Positions 1 to 11,149 of a stretch of DNA of 64,000 bases are shown one piece after another. This DNA is from Mya arenaria (lineage: Eukaryota; Mollusca; Bivalvia; Myida; Myidae): NCBI RefSeq assembly GCF_026914265.1, contig NC_069123.1:48368949-48432948 (forward strand), written 5' to 3'. Under the pieces are notes generated by a model. The model was not told the origin of the DNA. It saw only the letters and a list, made by a program, of their open reading frames with translations, and did not search any database. Within the stretch, counting starts at the first letter, position 1; every line of letters starts with the position of its first letter. The position numbers and the translations under genes were made by a program.

Positions 1-703
1 TTGACTTTGATAAGTGAAATAATTCCACTTTCGAGTCATATTGATGGTAACCTATCAACCATCCATTGCTGGAGTGATTCTCCAACTAGTCAATATGGCA
101 ACAAATATATTTTTGACCTTGTTGCCAATCTCCAAGAAATTTACAACATCAAAGCTCGTTGGAATTACTTTGAGGCAGGTCATGGGAAAGACTCACAGAT
201 GGGGCAATGAGAAGCGGAAAGATAGTATTTCAGGATGATAAGGCATTCCATGATTGGGTGATTCAGTCCAGCATGACCAATGTAATATTTTGATATTTCT
301 CATCGAAAGGTTGTGTAGTTACAGACGGTGCACAAAGAATAAACAGGTTAAGTCAATTAAAGGTGTAATGAAAGTACATTCAGTGCTTGGTCTAGAAAAA
401 TCAGAAATTCGAGTTCAGGATGTCAATTGCAACTGTTCCAATTGCCTATCCAGGATTATATGTGACAAATGGATAGAAAGTACGAAAACATCTGTCACCA
501 AAAATATTGAGAATGCCTCAGATTCCAATAAGGAATGTAATCTTGCAAATTCAGGGGACTTTGCTGCAAATACAGGTGATAACATTGCTGCCATATATGA
601 TGTAAATTGGTTTGTAGGAGCAGTTATGGGAGTAGATTGTGATGACATGGAAAAAGAAATGAACTATTTTAAAGCAAAAGAACAATTTTTCCACGGCTTC
701 TGA
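1..703 (+). pseudogene. Broken ORF of a transposon-associated invertebrate family
   Basis: Three consecutive reading-frame pieces on the plus strand read as one protein if frameshifts are allowed: frame 1 from 1 to about 208, frame 3 from about 207 to 292, and frame 2 from about 293 to the stop at 701-703. The first piece ends in a W-N-Y-F-E-A-G-H-G-K motif followed by a degraded D-G-x-G-G-like stretch. The last piece has a Cys cluster (C-N-C-x2-C) and a GDNIAAIYDVNWFVG motif near the C-terminus. From memory, this order of motifs recurs in multi-copy uncharacterised invertebrate proteins that behave like transposon ORFs; I cannot name a Pfam family. Two frameshifts and an internal stop make it a pseudogene, and its 5' part may continue left of the window. 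A working split gene is much less likely, because the breaks have no splice sites. Confidence 0.5.
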
Positions 704-1560
704 CAGCCTATGGGTAAAAAAAACAGTCATATTGTGTAACTTTTCGGGTCTTGAAGCAACTGGTAAAACACAAAAATTGTACAAACTGAAAGCAGGGTAT
801 AAGGAAAAGATAATAGAACTGTATATTGAGCATACAACATAAGGAGAAACAGTGAAAATAATAAAAGTTGATATCATATTCAAAAACAACTGATTACAAA
901 GGCATGACCCCATGATGACAGTCCTCTCATTCTTGTTAATGGTTTAAATTTTGACATTAATGTACATACATAGCCTTTAACCTCTGTAAATCGCTGTTGC
1001 TTTGATTCACCTTCTTTCAGTCAGAAAGAATTGCAATACTTCTAATATAGTCAATGTTTAATGTCCTGTGTTAACATTCGTTACCATAAAACTTGGAATT
1101 GTTGAACACAATTGAAAATATTCCAAATATACTATGAAAAATGTTATCAGAATGTACATGTATGTGCTTATCTATTTATCTGATACTTGAAGAACTTTAG
1201 TCATTAGTAATGCATTTTTCACATTCAAAGTTATATCAAATATTACATTCAGTTATATTTTCATATTACATGTACAAATGACATGAGATTACACATATAA
1301 TCAACATGGACATATAACTTAGAAATACAATCAACAAAGTGATTTGAATAAACCAACATTTGAATAAAAGAACTTAGGCGTGGCCAAGACATTTTGAATT
1401 GTTTCAGATAAGTGTTGTATATGGTGTTCTTTCGTATAAAGCTTTGTTACAATTTTACTTGTATTTTATAAATAGATCAACAAATTGATTGTCAATCATT
1501 GAGTATATATAAGTACATAGAGATTTACTGGTTTAGTTAAAAACACTTGAATCACAGTCT
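704..1560. other. AT-rich intergenic stretch
   Basis: I see no ORF with recognisable content, no RNA gene and no clear repeat, only AT-rich sequence leading into the dinucleotide repeat at 1567. Confidence 0.4.
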
Positions 1561-1566
1561 ATTCTT

Positions 1567-1585
1567 GTGTGTGTGTGTATATATA

Positions 1586-1621
<36 letters not shown>
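1567..1621. repeat. (TG)n/(TA)n microsatellite
   Basis: A short TG run passes directly into an alternating TA tract with one TTT interruption. Confidence 0.9.
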
Positions 1622-1625
<4 letters not shown>

Positions 1626-1694
1626 GAGGTAACATGTTTATTGAAAAGCTATTTTGGAGGACGAATACATTAGCATTTCACAACTATAACAGGG

Positions 1695-1767
1695 CAATGC
1701 ATTATTGATCAATATATATATATTTCTTAAAGATAGCAGAAATATATATATTGATCAATAATGCATT
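1695..1767. repeat. Foldback hairpin, arms about 30 bp
   Basis: The arms at 1695-1726 and 1738-1767 are near-perfect reverse complements (core ATGCATTATTGATCAATATA), separated by about 11 bp. The arms differ only by TA-unit slippage and an end mismatch. It sits 75 bp after the TA microsatellite. Confidence 0.85.
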
Positions 1768-2069
1768 GGCCTGGTATAGATAAAGCAAGTGCTTTCATAA
1801 GGAAGGATTTTACAGCACATTTTATTACTCTATCAGTATTTAAACATGGATGTTTGCAAAAAGGTAAAAGACATGCATTCAAAAATTGTAGATGTCATTC
1901 TTAAAATATTGTTCTTTGGAAATCACAATGCTTCAAATATGTTTGAAAAAGTTGATTTTTTTAACATTTTTTCTGGTTTCTGTTTTTATTGCCCAAATGT
2001 TCATTCATACAAACATTTATAAACATTTTTTAATGGACTTACCTATTGAAAGTTGGTGTAAACTTAACT

Positions 2070-3375
2070 AACAAGCTGGGTCACAGACATTACAGACCAT
2101 AGACATTACGGACCATACATAACGGACCATATTTGGTACATAATGGACCATATTACAGATTGTTTTAACATTATAACATACCATATTTTAAGTCATGATT
2201 TATAATTTTACTAAAAGTTTGTTTTAACTTTATAACGTTCCATATTTAAAGACATTACAGACCATGATTTATAAGATAACATACATTTTGTTTTAACTTT
2301 ATAACGTACCATATTTGCTGACATTACAGACCATGATAAAAAAAATTGATTTATAATTTTATTTAGAGTTTGTTTTAACTTTATAACGTACCGAATCTGG
2401 GGATATAATGGACAATGATTTTCATTTTTATTTGTGTATGTGAATATTTATATGTTCTTATAGATGCTTGATTACTTTCTGAAATAAACTTTGGATTGTC
2501 ATATCTGTTTGTTTTCCGCTACATCTGTTTTAATTGATGAATGGTTAAGTGAAAGTATGCCATCAAAATTGGTTTTCACACATTAATTTTTGGCAATGAA
2601 AGGTGGTCAGTTTAATATATATTTCTTTGATAATATACCGCCCATGATTACCAAAATTACTAGTTTTAAACATCAGTTTGCAAATATGCCGCTACCAGAT
2701 ACAAGCTGCAACATTGACAAAAGGACGACTAGTGAAGCTGACAGCAGAATATTCGAAGAACAAAAGCCTCCTGAAGTAATGTGCGAGACTTAACAGCCCA
2801 GTGTGAATAATTATGGTGACAATGTTTGATGTGCTATATATTATTGTTGTTGTTGTTGTATATTTGTGAATTATGTATATATTTATATATTCTTATATGT
2901 GCTTGATTGCTTTGTGAAACCAACTTTACCAGTAAATATTTGTTTGTTATCTTACATCTGTTTTAACTGACATAGTTTCTTATTTTGTTCATCAAGAACA
3001 TAATTATTTTACATATTATTTTATTAATTTTTTTTTTACTATAGACTTATTTACTGTAGGTGTACATGGGTCTCTAACACCTAATGGAATTTCAGCAGAA
3101 TTTACAATGGTCACATAATAAGCATTAATCAATTGGATTTTTGTCTCGGTTAGTTGGGTGTCATATCAAAATGTATGTATAAAAGTATGAAGAGCGGGGG
3201 AGAATAAAATTTAAAAAATCATGTTTATAACATTATAAATCATGGTCCGTAATGTTTCTCTAAATTGTCTGTGATGTCCTGAAAAATGTTCTGTTATGTA
3301 CCTAAATATGGTCCTTTATTTCTGGTCCTTAATGTCCATGGTCCATAATGTCAGTAATTCAACCAGCTGCCCATG
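2070..3375. repeat. Foldback-type element with internal direct repeats
   Basis: The left part (about 2076-2170) and right part (about 3225-3365) are approximate reverse complements, built from the words ACATTACGGACCAT and GGACCATATTTGGTACATAA. Next to the left arm, about four degenerate copies of a 60-85 bp unit (GTTTTAACTTTATAACGTACC) run from 2160 to 2420. Two further direct copies of a roughly 110 bp segment ending in CATCTGTTTTAA lie at about 2440-2550 and 2865-2975 and flank a 67-codon open frame at 2590-2793 with no recognisable homology. I read the whole as a non-autonomous foldback element; its exact ends are uncertain. Confidence 0.55.
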
Positions 3376-3655
3376 AAGTCAGGTAATGTCAATGCAAACT
3401 TAACTATTCTGCATTTTCACCTCTCATCCGACAGCAAGTGTATAATATATGTCTAAGAGATTCGACATCAACATAAGTAATATGTTTACATAGTAGATTA
3501 ACTAGTGGTCTGTACATTTTTTATTTAAATTAAATTAAAGATCATGAATAAAAATCGTGTTCAGACTTGAACTCATTCTCTGAATCCTCATACATTGCTA
3601 CTAAACTCATTTAATGCGGTTTTATCTAAAATTAATTTTATGTTGATAAAAAAAT

Positions 3656-3662
<7 letters not shown>

Positions 3663-3690
<28 letters not shown>
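3663..3690. repeat. (TA)n microsatellite
   Basis: An alternating TA tract of about 28 bp, upstream of the LRRC20-like gene. Confidence 0.85.
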
Positions 3691-4038
3691 GGCGAACAGG
3701 ATTCAATAAATAGTTATTTTAAAACTACTGCTAAGCAAAGTGTATACAATTTCCTCTAGATCGCTAAACGCCTTCTTTCTACATCATTATTTTTTGGTAA
3801 GCGCCTGGATGACACCAATCGCTTACATCAATAATTTGACGTAATTGGTTTTGTTCATGTTTTGTTAAAATATTATTATTCTGTAAACAAAAATATTAAT
3901 AGCATGGTTTAAAAGTTGTTCAGGAATTATTTCTATTATTCTATCTAAACAGTAAAGTTTGAACTAGTGTTTAGTTTAAGCGGCCAACACATGTAAACAA
4001 AGAGCTGTCAATTTCAGTTACAGAGCAAACAGAGAGCC

Positions 4039-7000
4039 ATGGCTGCCGAAGTTGCCAGAGTAGCCAGGAGAGTTGAAGAGGCGAAGGAAACGAAACATTT
4101 AGGTTGTTGTAATGTGTTTAAAACCCTAAAAAAACAACATTATTTTTGTTTTTGAAAATTAGATTTTCCCTTGGCTCACTTGATAATGTTACTCAAGTAA
4201 ATTCCACATTGATGAGTCATACTGTACTGTATACATGAACTGTACCTCACAATCAGATGCCAATGTTTTTGTTGTTAAAAATAATATTTTCCTGGAATAT
4301 GTTTAGCTTGGTCAAGATAGTTGTATGCATTTTCACAATTTTCAAAGAGTTTTCTATTATCTATTGGTTGTATTGACATTTGATTTGTGCAGTGTGTGTC
4401 TAAATCATAAGTGTTGAATGATATATTTTTGAGGACTTGAAATGTGTAGTTTATCTTACTTGTTGGCCCCAAAAGGATATAATTCAACATTTTAGACACG
4501 TCCAATGAGCCAATGCTGATACACATGTATGATGCATGGTGCACACATGTATATATGTAAACTGTATTTTATTTCTCTTAATTAGATCTTTCCAATTGTG
4601 AGCTCAGGATGATACCAGATGCAATATACTTTATGCTGAAAGATGTGGAATTAACTACCTGTGATCTCAGTAAAAATTCACTGAAGAAAATTCCACCAAA
4701 ATTTTGTACCAAATTTCCATCAATAACAGGCAAGTGACAATGCACTCATTTTTGACCTTCATATTTAAATGTGTTTGCAATGGCCGGTTTGACTCAGCCT
4801 TTTTAGGTCTTTTTTCATCCTTCACTTTAAATACTCACTGAAAAATTAGTGTTGTTAAGTAGGTGTGAACAAAGAATGTTTTGAAATATGTGTACATCTC
4901 GTAACTACTTTGTTCAAAATAATGTATTCTTACTATTAAAGTTATTAATTCCACAATCCGGATATTAATCTTTAGAACATACACATAACATAGTGATGCA
5001 TTTACTTCAGTTTCATTCCTTGATATTTCAGGCATAGATATACAGCAGAACCTCATAGTATCCCTTCCAGATGAAATGAAAGAGCTGACAGAACTCACAC
5101 GTCTCGATGTTTCAAATAATAAACTCGAAACATTTCCAGAACAAATTTGTGATTGCCCCAAACTTCAGTTAGTCAGTCTTAGAGAAAATAGAATGTCAGG
5201 TAGTATGATTAATTGTTTGTTTCAAATATATGCCTTTGAATGAGAGTTTATTTGTCCTTTTGAAGTATCAGTATGTAATTTTAAATTTCTTTACATTCAT
5301 TGCTGAAAGCAAGTGTATAACAAACATTTCAAATGTCTCTGACAGTTCAACAACGAGTTGTATGTGATGGCATGTGCAAAGTCCAGAACTCCTATCATAA
5401 TGAAACTATACAAACGGTTCATATTTTTAAACAGAAAATCTTAATGCTCCCTTGTTCATTTAGTACAGTTCAGTTTATGAATAAAGAATTAAATAACATG
5501 TTAAATTCGGACTCATGAAGAGATCTTATTTAGTAATTCCCATTTACCTGTAAGCAAAATGATAACATTTTTTTAATTATTTAATTTTCTTTTCTTCTTT
5601 GTTGTATTTTATTTATAAAATTAATTAATAAGTTGTAAAATTTGCAGTAAAAAAACTGATATTTTGTTTGACAAATACGATATGTCTGTTAATTTGAAGA
5701 AGACTTATATTATTGTGTTCTGCAAAAGTGGAAGAATTTCAAATACTTTAAAAATTTATATTAATAAAAAGACAGTGAAACATTACAACATTAGATATCT
5801 ATCTTCATAATCTGGAACTTTCCCTTTTTGCTGTCACAATGATCTTTATTATGTCTCCCCCTCTCTGGGGGAGACTTATTGTTTTTGCCCTGTCCGTCAG
5901 TCCGGTAGTCCGTCAGTCCGTCCGTACGTCACACTTCGTTTCCGATCGATAACTGGAAAACCGCATGACCTAGGATCACCAAACTTGGTAGGGAGGTTGG
6001 TCGTGAGGTGTAGAGGATCCCTATTGTTTTTGGGGTCACTAGGTCAAAGGTCAAGGTCGCGGCGACCCCCAATATAAAAAAACATTTCTGCTCAAAATCT
6101 TGAGAACGGTTTGACCTAGGTTCACCAAACTTGGTAGGGAGGTTGGTCATGAGGTGTAGAAGATCCCTATTGTTTTTGGGGTCACTAGGTCAAAGGTCAA
6201 GGTCGCGGCGACCCCCAATGTAAAAAACATTTCCGCTCAATATCTTGAGAATGGTTTGACCTAGGTTCACCAAACTTGGTAGGGAGGTTGATCATGAGGT
6301 TTAGAAAACTCCTATATTTTGGGGGGTCACAAGGTCAAAGGTCAACGTCGCTGTGACCTCTAATGTAAAAAAATATTTCCGTGCAATATCAGGAGAATGC
6401 TTTGTTCGTTTCCGATCGATAACTGGAAAACCGCATGACCTAGGATCACCAAACTTGGTAGGGAGGTTGGTCGTGAGGTGTAGAGGATCCCTATTGTTTT
6501 TGGGGTCACTAGGTCAAAGGTCAAGGTCGCGGCGACCCCCAATATAAAAAACATTTCTGCTCAAAATCTTGAAAACGGTTTGACCTAGGTTCACCAAACT
6601 TGGTAGGGAGGTTGGTCGTGAGGTGTAGAGGATCCCCATTGTTTTGGGGTCACTAGGTCAAAGGTCAAGGTCGCGGCGACCCCCAATATAAAAAACATTT
6701 CTGCTCAAAATCTTGAGAACGGTTTGACCTAGGTTCACCAAACTTGGTAGGGAGGTTGGTCATGAGGTGTAGAAGATCCCTATTGTTTTTCGGGTCACTA
6801 GGTCAAAGGTCAAGGTCGCGGCGACCCCCAATGTAAAAAACATTTCCGCTCAATATCTTGAGAATGGTTTGACCTAGGTTCACCAAACTTGGTAGGGAGG
6901 AAGTACAAATTTCATGTCCATCATTGATTATTTCTCACCTACGACCACACAATGGGGGAGACATGCGCTTTTTCAAAAAAGCAATCTCTAGTTTAAGACT

Positions 7001-8631
7001 GCTGTCAAAGGATCAAATCACAGTTTTTCACAATATGATGTCTTAAGGCTAAAAGCATTACTAACGCTTTAAGAAAAATGAGTCTCGGCAGTTTTCCAAA
7101 CATTTGAGATCTGGCCCCAATTTCTTGAAATTTCTTAAGTCTCTTATAACACAATTAAGCTCACACTGGCTCAACTCACTATTTTTGTTTTTCAATAATT
7201 TACAGAATATTTATTTCTTTAAGAGCTTTTATACTAAAGATACTAAAGATAGAAATTATCTTTATGGTTATCACAACGAACCATTTTTCGTTTATCAAAA
7301 TTGAATTTAAGTATGTATTTTGACAAACTGAAATAAGCTACTTAAGTCAGTAAAGCTTAAGAAGTTTCGAGAAATTTGGGCCTGTTCTCTAATGCGTTAT
7401 CTTATATGACTGAATTGAAGGCATTCATACCAAAATAAGCTGATTCAGAACAAAAAATAAAAGTCAAAACTGTCATTCTGTGAGAATGCATCTTTGAAAC
7501 AACATTGCATGTATTTGACCATACTGTTGCACATAATGATATCATTTGCCAGTTAAATATGGGGAACTATAAATTCAAGCTCATCAAAAGCATATTAATC
7601 GTGTTTGATATGTTTAATTACAGATGTAATATGTCTTGTAAAAAGCTACATATTTTTTTTAATTATGTTCTTTGTGTTCACAAAGGTACTACATGTATTA
7701 AGTGTTTCAATAGATTGTTATCTTCCGATCCTGAAAGTTTATTATATAAATATACTAATATGACCAGATCTGGTTTGTTAAAATAGCTTTCAAAACACTG
7801 TTATAAGTGTTTCTGGTTATATAAAGTTAAATTGTTCATGCAATCAACAAACTACAATGTATAATATAAATATACTTCACAATGGCACAGACCTATGGTT
7901 TAAAGATCTGTAGCAATGGTTATTAATGACATATAATTTCATGGGATGATGAATGCATATTGTACTGAACTCCTGGATATGGTTCTTAAATTATCAGTAG
8001 ATGATTGATTATATTGTTATTGTTAAAAGTTTGATATAAATTGTGTTTAAAGGCCAATTTACTCATAATTCCTTTTAATTCTAAGATACGTATGCTTTAA
8101 GTTTTAATAATATGAAATACATTTTTACAGTGTGTATCTTTATATATTAATATTGAAATGCCATAGCCTCTCTAACTTAAAAAATATCAGTCTGATATAA
8201 ATTACTTAGTTTTTAGTTTTATCTAGGAAAAATAATGAATGGGAAACTTATTATAATTTATGATATTGACATAGCTTATGTTATTTGTGCTTGAACAATC
8301 AGAATTAAGCTTTATTACAGTTATTTTAGTTATTTTCTTCTTTACATATATATTCAGATTCATATGTCATATATCAAATAACAATGATTGGAAATAAAAA
8401 TTCTTATCTTGATTTTTGTTTGAAATAATATTCTGAGATAGTTTTATTTTTTATTTTCTTTCAGATCTTAACATTACCAAAGTCCAGTCAATGCCAGCCC
8501 TGAAAGGTCTTGATGTCCAAGACAATCCGCTATCCCCTGAAACAGTGTCCAAGCTGGCTGGTATAGACCAACCAAGTGTTCTGTTTGGTGTCTCAGATCC
8601 TGCTGGTAAAGAGTTGGAGCAACTTGAATAA
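4039..8631 (+). CDS. LRRC20: LRRC20-like leucine-rich repeat protein, four coding exons
   Basis: Exons at 4039-4102, 4586-4729, 5032-5199 and 8465-8631 join in phase 1 throughout and give 180 residues; human LRRC20 is of similar length (about 184). The N-terminus (AAEVARVARRVEEAKET) matches the AVARVARKV start of LRRC20. About five leucine-rich repeats follow, with LxLSxNxLxxxP-type cores such as DLSKNSLKKIPPKF, RLDVSNNKLETFPEQI and SLRENRM, and the last exon has GLDVQDNPLS. There is no signal peptide or membrane segment, so it should be cytosolic; the family's molecular function is poorly known. The start is the first ATG before the conserved VARVAR block. Intron 2 uses a GC donor (ACAG|GCAAGT), the standard GC-AG form. 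Intron 3 (5200-8464) contains two repeat elements. Only the family assignment, not a role, is supported. Confidence 0.88.
5852..6992. repeat. Tandem-monomer element with DR1 motifs, in LRRC20 intron 3
   Basis: The element is bounded by inverted C-rich/G-rich ends (GTCTCCCCC at the left, GGGGGAGAC at the right). A GTCCGTCAGTCCG simple repeat lies near the left end. The interior is monomers of about 145 bp, each with ACCAAACTTGGTAGGGAGG and GGGGTCACTAGGTCAAAGG. The block starting CGTTTCCGATCGATAACTGG at 5938 recurs at about 6406, so the array grew by a multi-monomer duplication. Perfect AGGTCAAAGGTCA direct repeats begin at 6041, 6187, 6332, 6511, 6655 and 6800. The short open frames on both strands are repeat-derived and not genes. 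Confidence 0.85.
6993..7078. repeat. Fragment of the CTGCACTCTCACAG MITE family
   Basis: It resembles the internal part of the 35.3 and 49.4 kb copies (CTGCTGTCAAAGGATCAAATC and ACTAACGCTTTAAGAAAAATG) but lacks the terminal repeats. Confidence 0.5.
7113..7382. repeat. MITE with GGCCCCAATTTCTCGAAA ends, copy 1
   Basis: The left end GGCCCCAATTTCTTGAAA is matched in reverse complement by the right end TTTCGAGAAATTTGGGCC. The length is about 270 bp. The internal sequence is shared with the copy at 29,806 (TTTATGGTTATCACAACGAA and TTAAGCTTAAGAAGTTTCG types). It lies inside LRRC20 intron 3. Confidence 0.85.
7383..8464. other. Distal part of LRRC20 intron 3, no feature seen
   Basis: AT-rich intronic sequence. 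Apart from the acceptor at 8463-8464 I see no supported feature. Confidence 0.5.
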
Positions 8632-8762
8632 ATGCAAAAACACTGTTCCTACATGCAGCTTTGTATTCTCATTGTTTCCTGTACAGAAATCCTCCATTTC
8701 AATTGACATTTGTACACACCTGCTTTGTTATCAAATGTCTTTATATTATATAAATAGACATG

Positions 8763-8768
8763 AATAAA
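8763..8768 (+). terminator. Polyadenylation signal of the LRRC20-like gene
   Basis: AATAAA lies about 130 bp after the stop codon on the same strand, a normal 3' UTR length for a compact metazoan gene. Confidence 0.6.
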
Positions 8769-8769
8769 T

Positions 8770-10225
8770 AACTTGAAAAAAGTCTCTGTCTGTTGTTGGT
8801 GCCATATTTTTAATGGTAACATCTTTAGAAAACATTTTTATTATATAATGTAACACACACCAATATCATGTTTAGATATTGATAAAAAAATGATAATGAG
8901 CATTGCTCTATGTTGTACAATATGTATTAACAGATGATATATTATAGCGAGATATATTATGTATAAACAAGTACACCAATAATAAGAAGCATGCTTCCCA
9001 CAGTGCAAAAGAAGGACAAAAATATTTTGAAAAAAAAATGAAAACAATATTTAGTTTTGAGATTCAATATTTAGCAAACATATTACATACTCTGTTGAAT
9101 TATTTGTATTTGCAATAATGAGTTGAGAAAATTTTATGGCAGAAGATTAAATCAGATTTTCAATCAAAAACGTTTGTATTTGTTCGAAAAAGGTTTTATA
9201 CAATATTGATATGTTTTTGTGTCAAAATAGTAAGCACTACAGTACCCAATCAACAATGTCTTATGGCTTTTGTTGTAATTGCGTCTATGGAGATATTTGC
9301 ATTTTGTAATGAACTGGTTCCACTATTTTTCGTTGTTTTATTTTGTTTTTGTTTTTATTTATTGAATATTTATATATATTATCAAGGCACCGCAATTTAA
9401 TTGCTGATTGGGTAATTGGGTAGTCAGGGACAGGTACATGTTCACACAAAACATATTTATAGTCGACAGACTTTTCCGAAAAAAATGCAAATGCTTTTTT
9501 TACCAAAATCTGATAAAATCTTACAAAATTTGGTCAACACCGTTATAACCCCAAAACATGTGGCAAATGATGTTTGTTTTAGATTCACAATACTCTAAAC
9601 TGGCTTAAAACAATTCTGAATTTATGTACATAAACACACTTTAGTTAGGGTTTAAATTCAAAATTAGAAATGCTTCTATAAAGTAACGTTCTTGAAGAGT
9701 CTGACAATCTGATGTTAAAATTTTGTACTTAAACGTCTTATATTCTTTGCTTCAAAAATGGCATATGATAAAACTTGTAATAGCTACAACTCCTTGTGCA
9801 AGCCACACGTGATGAAACCCTTATTTCTCAATATTATTTTATCATGTACTGCCCTGTTAGTTTTATTTATATTGTAGATGATTTTTACATATTTATCATT
9901 TGGCTAACTTTAAAGTTAAAGCTTATATTTAATTATATTGATAATGCAATGCGACAGTATATATCTGCCCGTCTCTGCATATACCAAGTCGTTTTGGTGT
10001 TCTTTTAACCGAGATTACATATTTTATGGATTGGGTTTGTATCCTTTCAATTTGCAATCGTTTTGAAAATCCCCAAACTTTTGGACCGTATTATAAAAGA
10101 AAGAGTTTGTCAAAAAGTTCCAATTTATGTTCACGTGTTATATAAGAAAATTTATGCAAGTATTTTCTTAATTTAAAAATTGAGCTACAGACGATACCCA
10201 AATATGTAAATGTATTTACAACCTC
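8770..10225. other. Intergenic stretch without a supported gene
   Basis: AT-rich sequence with only short chance ORFs of low-complexity composition; no repeat or RNA gene recognised. Confidence 0.4.
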
Positions 10226-10950
10226 CAATGGGGAACAGTTTAACACGGATACTACTGGCAAGGACAGTAGAAAAATGCACGAAGAAGAGTTTAACAGAGA
10301 CATTGCTATCAACGACATAGAAATGCCCGAAGAAGAGTTTAACAGGGATAGTACTGGCAAGGACATAGAAATGCGCAAAGAAGAGTTTAACACGGATACT
10401 GCTGGCAAGGACATAGAAATGCCCGAAGAAGAGTTTAACACGGATACTGCTGGCAAGGACATAGAAATGCCCGAAGAAGAGTTTAACACGGATACTGCTG
10501 GCAAGGACATAGAAATGCCCGAAGAAGAGTTTAACACGGATACTGCTGGCAAGGACATAGAAATGCCCGAAGAAGAGTTTAACACGGATACTGCTGGCAA
10601 GGACATAGAAATGCCCGAAGAAGAGTTTAACACGGATAATACTGGCAAGGACATAGAAATGCCCGAAGAAGAGTTTAACACGGATACTACTGGCAAGGAC
10701 ATAGAAATGCCCGAAGAAGAGTTTAACACGGATACTGCTGGCAAGGACATAGAAATGCCCGAAGAAGAGTTATAACACGGATACTACTGGAAAGGACATA
10801 GAAATGCCCGAAGAAGAGTTGAACACGGATACTGCTGGCAAGGACATAGAAATGCCCGAAGATCAGGTTAACAGGGACAATGCTATCAATGACATAGAAT
10901 GCCTGAATGACAGTTTAACACGGATACTGCTGAGAGAGACATAGAAATGT
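10226..10950. repeat. 48-bp minisatellite, both strands open
   Basis: About 14 tandem copies of a 48 bp unit containing GAAGAAGAGTTTAACACGGA and TACTGCTGGCAAGGACATAG. Because 48 is a multiple of three and the unit lacks stops in one frame of each strand, a plus ORF at 10275-10775 encodes an acidic 16-residue repeat (MPEEEFNTDTAGKDIE) about ten times. A minus ORF at 10091-10750 encodes a Ser-rich repeat (MSLPAVSVLNSSSGIS). A one-base insertion near 10771 breaks the plus frame, and later units are more diverged. No signal peptide or flanking exon supports translation, so I annotate it as a satellite and keep a repeat protein as an alternative. Confidence 0.9.
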
Positions 10951-11149
10951 CCGAACACCACGCATCGGTAGCTTCCCTTTACAAAAACACTTAAAGTAGC
11001 GTAGAAAAATAATAATTGATTATTTTTCAGCCTTTTAAAAACTATTTCGAGAAAAAAATCTGGTTTGCGATCAATATGTATGTGCGGGCGCACAAAAAAA
11101 TAATATCGGAGCGGTAAATCCGCGGAACGAAACATCATTTTGGTGTGGC

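Noticed and set aside
5929..6554. Short open frames on both strands in LRRC20 intron 3
   Set aside because: They repeat with the monomers of a tandem element and carry no conserved domain.
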